Positions 5,661-6,819 of a stretch of 6,819 nucleotides of DNA are shown piece by piece. The notes beneath the pieces were generated by a model that saw only the letters and a list, made by a program, of their open reading frames with translations, was not told the origin of the DNA and did not search any database. This stretch comes from a bacterium (GTDB taxonomy: Bacteria > Bacillota > Clostridia > Oscillospirales > Acutalibacteraceae): NCBI GenBank assembly GCA_020626545.1, contig JAHKZS010000255.1, positions 1 to 6,819 on the forward strand. Reading direction: 5' to 3'. The position numbers were made by a program, and so were the translations under genes. Every line of letters begins with the position of its first letter. Position 1 is the stretch's first letter.

Positions 5661-6224
5661 TCACACCCAGCGTTCAGCGTTCTTTTCTCTGCGTTTTTCT
5701 ATCTTAATGATTTTTATAATTCTCGGGCGGTTAAATCTCTGCATTATAATAAACAACAGGTCGATTAACGCTCCGAAAAGCGAAGTTATTAAAAATACCG
5801 GAAAATCGCCGAACCAGATAGAAAGTATAATCGGCAGAAAACTAAGCGCAAAACAAGTCCTGTGTACCATTTCAGCCTGACAGGTTGCCTGAGCGATTTC
5901 ATCCCAGGTGTTAGAGGATATATCGAACACCTCTTTATCGTAAGTCGGCATCTTATTCTTCCATCTTTTAACCCAGAGAAAGCTGTAGAGCTTGCGCTCG
6001 AACGGTTTAAGCCGGTAGGTTTTCTTATTGTAATCAGCCTTATTGTTCATAGTTTTATCGAAAATAAGACCGACAATTAATCTCATACAAAGATGATAAG
6101 CGCATGTACCGAAGGTTACCGCACAGCTCAGATACACGCCGAAATGTTCCATACTGTACATTACAGTAAAGTAAATGAACAGAGCGAGTGTTATACCCGC
6201 TAAAACTTTCATTAACGTTTTCAT
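5661..6224 (-). CDS. Small membrane protein, CrtO-like (glycosyl-4,4'-diaponeurosporenoate acyltransferase family)
   Basis: A 187-residue membrane protein. Hydrophobic segments lie at about 7-25, 30-54, 123-138 and 141-161. Charged stretches lie between the two pairs (56-118) and at the C-terminus (RPRIIKIIKIEKRREKN). The region 84-170 resembles Staphylococcus aureus CrtO as I remember it: WVKRWKNKMP (84-93) against VRKWKHKI, DEI with a following AEMVHR (E118, H121) against AELIHW, and QRFNRPRI (162-169) against QRYNRPRL. CrtO acylates a glycosylated carotenoid in staphyloxanthin synthesis. No carotenoid gene is near, so only distant membership in an acyltransferase-like family is claimed and the substrate is unknown. 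The start is supported by GAGGGG (6235-6230 on the minus strand) five bases upstream. It follows rubredoxin by 62 nt, past a terminator-like hairpin, and converges on the hydrogenase operon. Confidence 0.65.
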   Translation of the reverse strand: MKTLMKVLAGITLALFIYFTVMYSMEHFGVYLSCAVTFGTCAYHLCMRLIVGLIFDKTMNNKADYNKKTYRLKPFERKLYSFLWVKRWKNKMPTYDKEVFDISSNTWDEIAQATCQAEMVHRTCFALSFLPIILSIWFGDFPVFLITSLFGALIDLLFIIMQRFNRPRIIKIIKIEKRREKNAERWV

Positions 6225-6240
6225 AATTACCCCTCAATAT

Positions 6241-6277
6241 CGGAAACGAAAAGCGCGCCGAAGCACGCTTTTGTCCG
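6241..6277 (-). terminator. Intrinsic terminator after the rubredoxin gene, UUCG-capped
   Basis: On the minus strand AAAAGCGTGC (6272-6263) pairs with GCGCGCTTTT (6258-6249) around a TTCG loop, giving a 10-bp stem with one U-G wobble and the very stable C(UUCG)G tetraloop. Outer bases 6274-6277 and 6241-6244 (TCCG and CGGA) can pair beyond it, which partly competes with the short U run. It starts ten bases after the rubredoxin stop and ends 17 bases before the next start codon, so it may attenuate rather than fully end transcription. Confidence 0.75.
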
Positions 6278-6286
6278 ATGAATAAT

Positions 6287-6442
6287 TTAGCTTTCGGAGA
6301 AGCTGTCCTTGCCTACTCCGCAGAGAGGACACTCAAAATCATCAGGTAAGTCCTCGAACTTTGTACCGGGTTCAATACCGTACTCGGGAGCGCCGGCTTC
6401 CTCGTCGTATTCCCAACCGCATACATCGCAAACATATACCAT
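6287..6442 (-). CDS. Rubredoxin
   Basis: A 51-residue rubredoxin, a small cytoplasmic one-electron carrier with a single Fe(Cys)4 site. The ligands are C5 and C8 in [11 protein letters not shown] and C38 and C41 in [13 protein letters not shown]. The acidic loop between them ([20 protein letters not shown], 16-35) is typical, as is the total length of 50-55. AAAGGAG (6457-6451) lies eight bases upstream of the ATG. In anaerobes rubredoxins commonly pass electrons to oxygen- and peroxide-detoxifying enzymes such as rubrerythrin or flavodiiron proteins; no such partner is in the window. The gene lies 35 nt downstream of ridA on the same strand, so the two are probably co-transcribed. A hairpin terminator follows. 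Confidence 0.96.
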   Translation of the reverse strand: MVYVCDVCGWEYDEEAGAPEYGIEPGTKFEDLPDDFECPLCGVGKDSFSES

Positions 6443-6477
6443 GGTAATTTCTCCTTTCAAGATTTTAAATTTATAGT

Positions 6478-6819
6478 TTATGCCTCGGCAATAACTTCTA
6501 CTTCTACTAAAACGTTTTTAGGCAAAGTCTTTACAGCTACGCAGGAACGCGCCGGCTTTGAGGTAAAATACTTGCCGTATATTTCGTTAAAAGAACTAAA
6601 ATCGTTCATATCGGCTAAGAAGCAAACTGTCTTTACCGCTTTATCGAGCGACGAGCCCGAAGCCTCAAGAACGTTCTTTAAGTTTGTACATACCTGCTCG
6701 GTCTGAGCTTCGATAGTTGTTGCCTCTACCTCGCCCGAAGCGGGATTAATAGCAATCTGTCCCGAAGTAAATACAAGTCCGTTTACCTTTACAGCCTGAC
6801 TGTACGGGCCTATAGCGTC
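6478..6819 (-). CDS. ridA: RidA family reactive enamine/imine deaminase, 5' end beyond the window
   Basis: The frame is open from the right edge and ends at a TAA on the minus strand (6480-6478), giving the last 113 residues; about 15 N-terminal residues are missing compared with full-length members of about 125-130. RidA hydrolyses reactive enamine/imine intermediates such as 2-aminoacrylate, released by PLP enzymes, to 2-keto acids plus ammonia, protecting other enzymes. Family marks visible: [52 protein letters not shown] in two consecutive blocks, and PARSCVAV, which carries the Arg that binds the substrate carboxylate, followed by the conserved acidic stretch VEVEVIA at the C-terminus. 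It is a homotrimer in the family, with active sites between subunits. The rubredoxin gene follows on the same strand after 35 nt with no clear promoter between them. Confidence 0.95.
   Translation of the reverse strand, partial: DAIGPYSQAVKVNGLVFTSGQIAINPASGEVEATTIEAQTEQVCTNLKNVLEASGSSLDKAVKTVCFLADMNDFSSFNEIYGKYFTSKPARSCVAVKTLPKNVLVEVEVIAEA

Noticed and set aside
5862..6080. A 72-codon plus-strand frame inside the CrtO-like gene
   Set aside because: It has no domain or supporting signals; the minus-strand gene has a ribosome binding site, membrane segments and family motifs.

Overview
The window looks like a chromosomal piece from a strictly anaerobic, moderate-GC Gram-positive bacterium of the class Clostridia. 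An Oscillospiraceae/Ruminococcus-like host is plausible. This rests on strong AGGAGG-type ribosome binding sites, a sigma-A promoter with an extended -10, a clostridial-style electron-bifurcating [FeFe]-hydrogenase operon, and a nearby rubredoxin gene. The genus cannot be fixed from the sequence alone.

Left edge (1-270): the last 78 codons of a PHP-domain protein (putative metal-dependent phosphoesterase), closed by an intrinsic terminator. Bases 271-469 form a regulatory gap. It holds two adjacent palindromes, a strong promoter (-35 TAGACA, 17-bp spacer, TGATATAAT), a perfect 10-bp palindrome at the predicted transcription start, and a short 5'-UTR hairpin.

Centre (470-5471): a tight five-gene, single-strand operon. 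In order it encodes a NuoE/HydC-type [2Fe-2S] subunit (hndA), a stand-alone GHKL ATPase-fold protein, a small thioredoxin-fold ferredoxin-like subunit (hndB), a NuoF-like flavoprotein with extra iron-sulfur domains (hndC), and the catalytic [FeFe]-hydrogenase (hndD). Gaps are -1, 3, 11 and 18 nt, so co-transcription and translational coupling are likely. By family precedent the complex couples NAD(P)H and reduced ferredoxin to H2 production, or runs in reverse, with the FMN in HndC as the bifurcation centre. HndA and HndC handle the NAD(P)H side, and HndD carries four relay clusters plus the H-cluster. The ATPase-fold gene is the odd member: it has no redox motif and no histidine-kinase dimerisation domain. 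The hydrogenase has a TSCSPGW L1 motif, with Ser where Clostridium pasteurianum CpI has an H-cluster cysteine ligand.

Right part (5472-6819): a probably bidirectional terminator, a small intergenic repeat region (hairpins plus a 7-bp tandem repeat), then three genes on the minus strand. Read in their own direction they are a RidA family deaminase (5' end cut by the window), a 51-residue rubredoxin, and a small membrane protein. The C-terminal half of the membrane protein resembles the staphylococcal carotenoid acyltransferase CrtO. A UUCG-capped terminator lies between the rubredoxin and CrtO-like genes. I saw no tRNA, rRNA, CRISPR array, insertion sequence or prophage gene.
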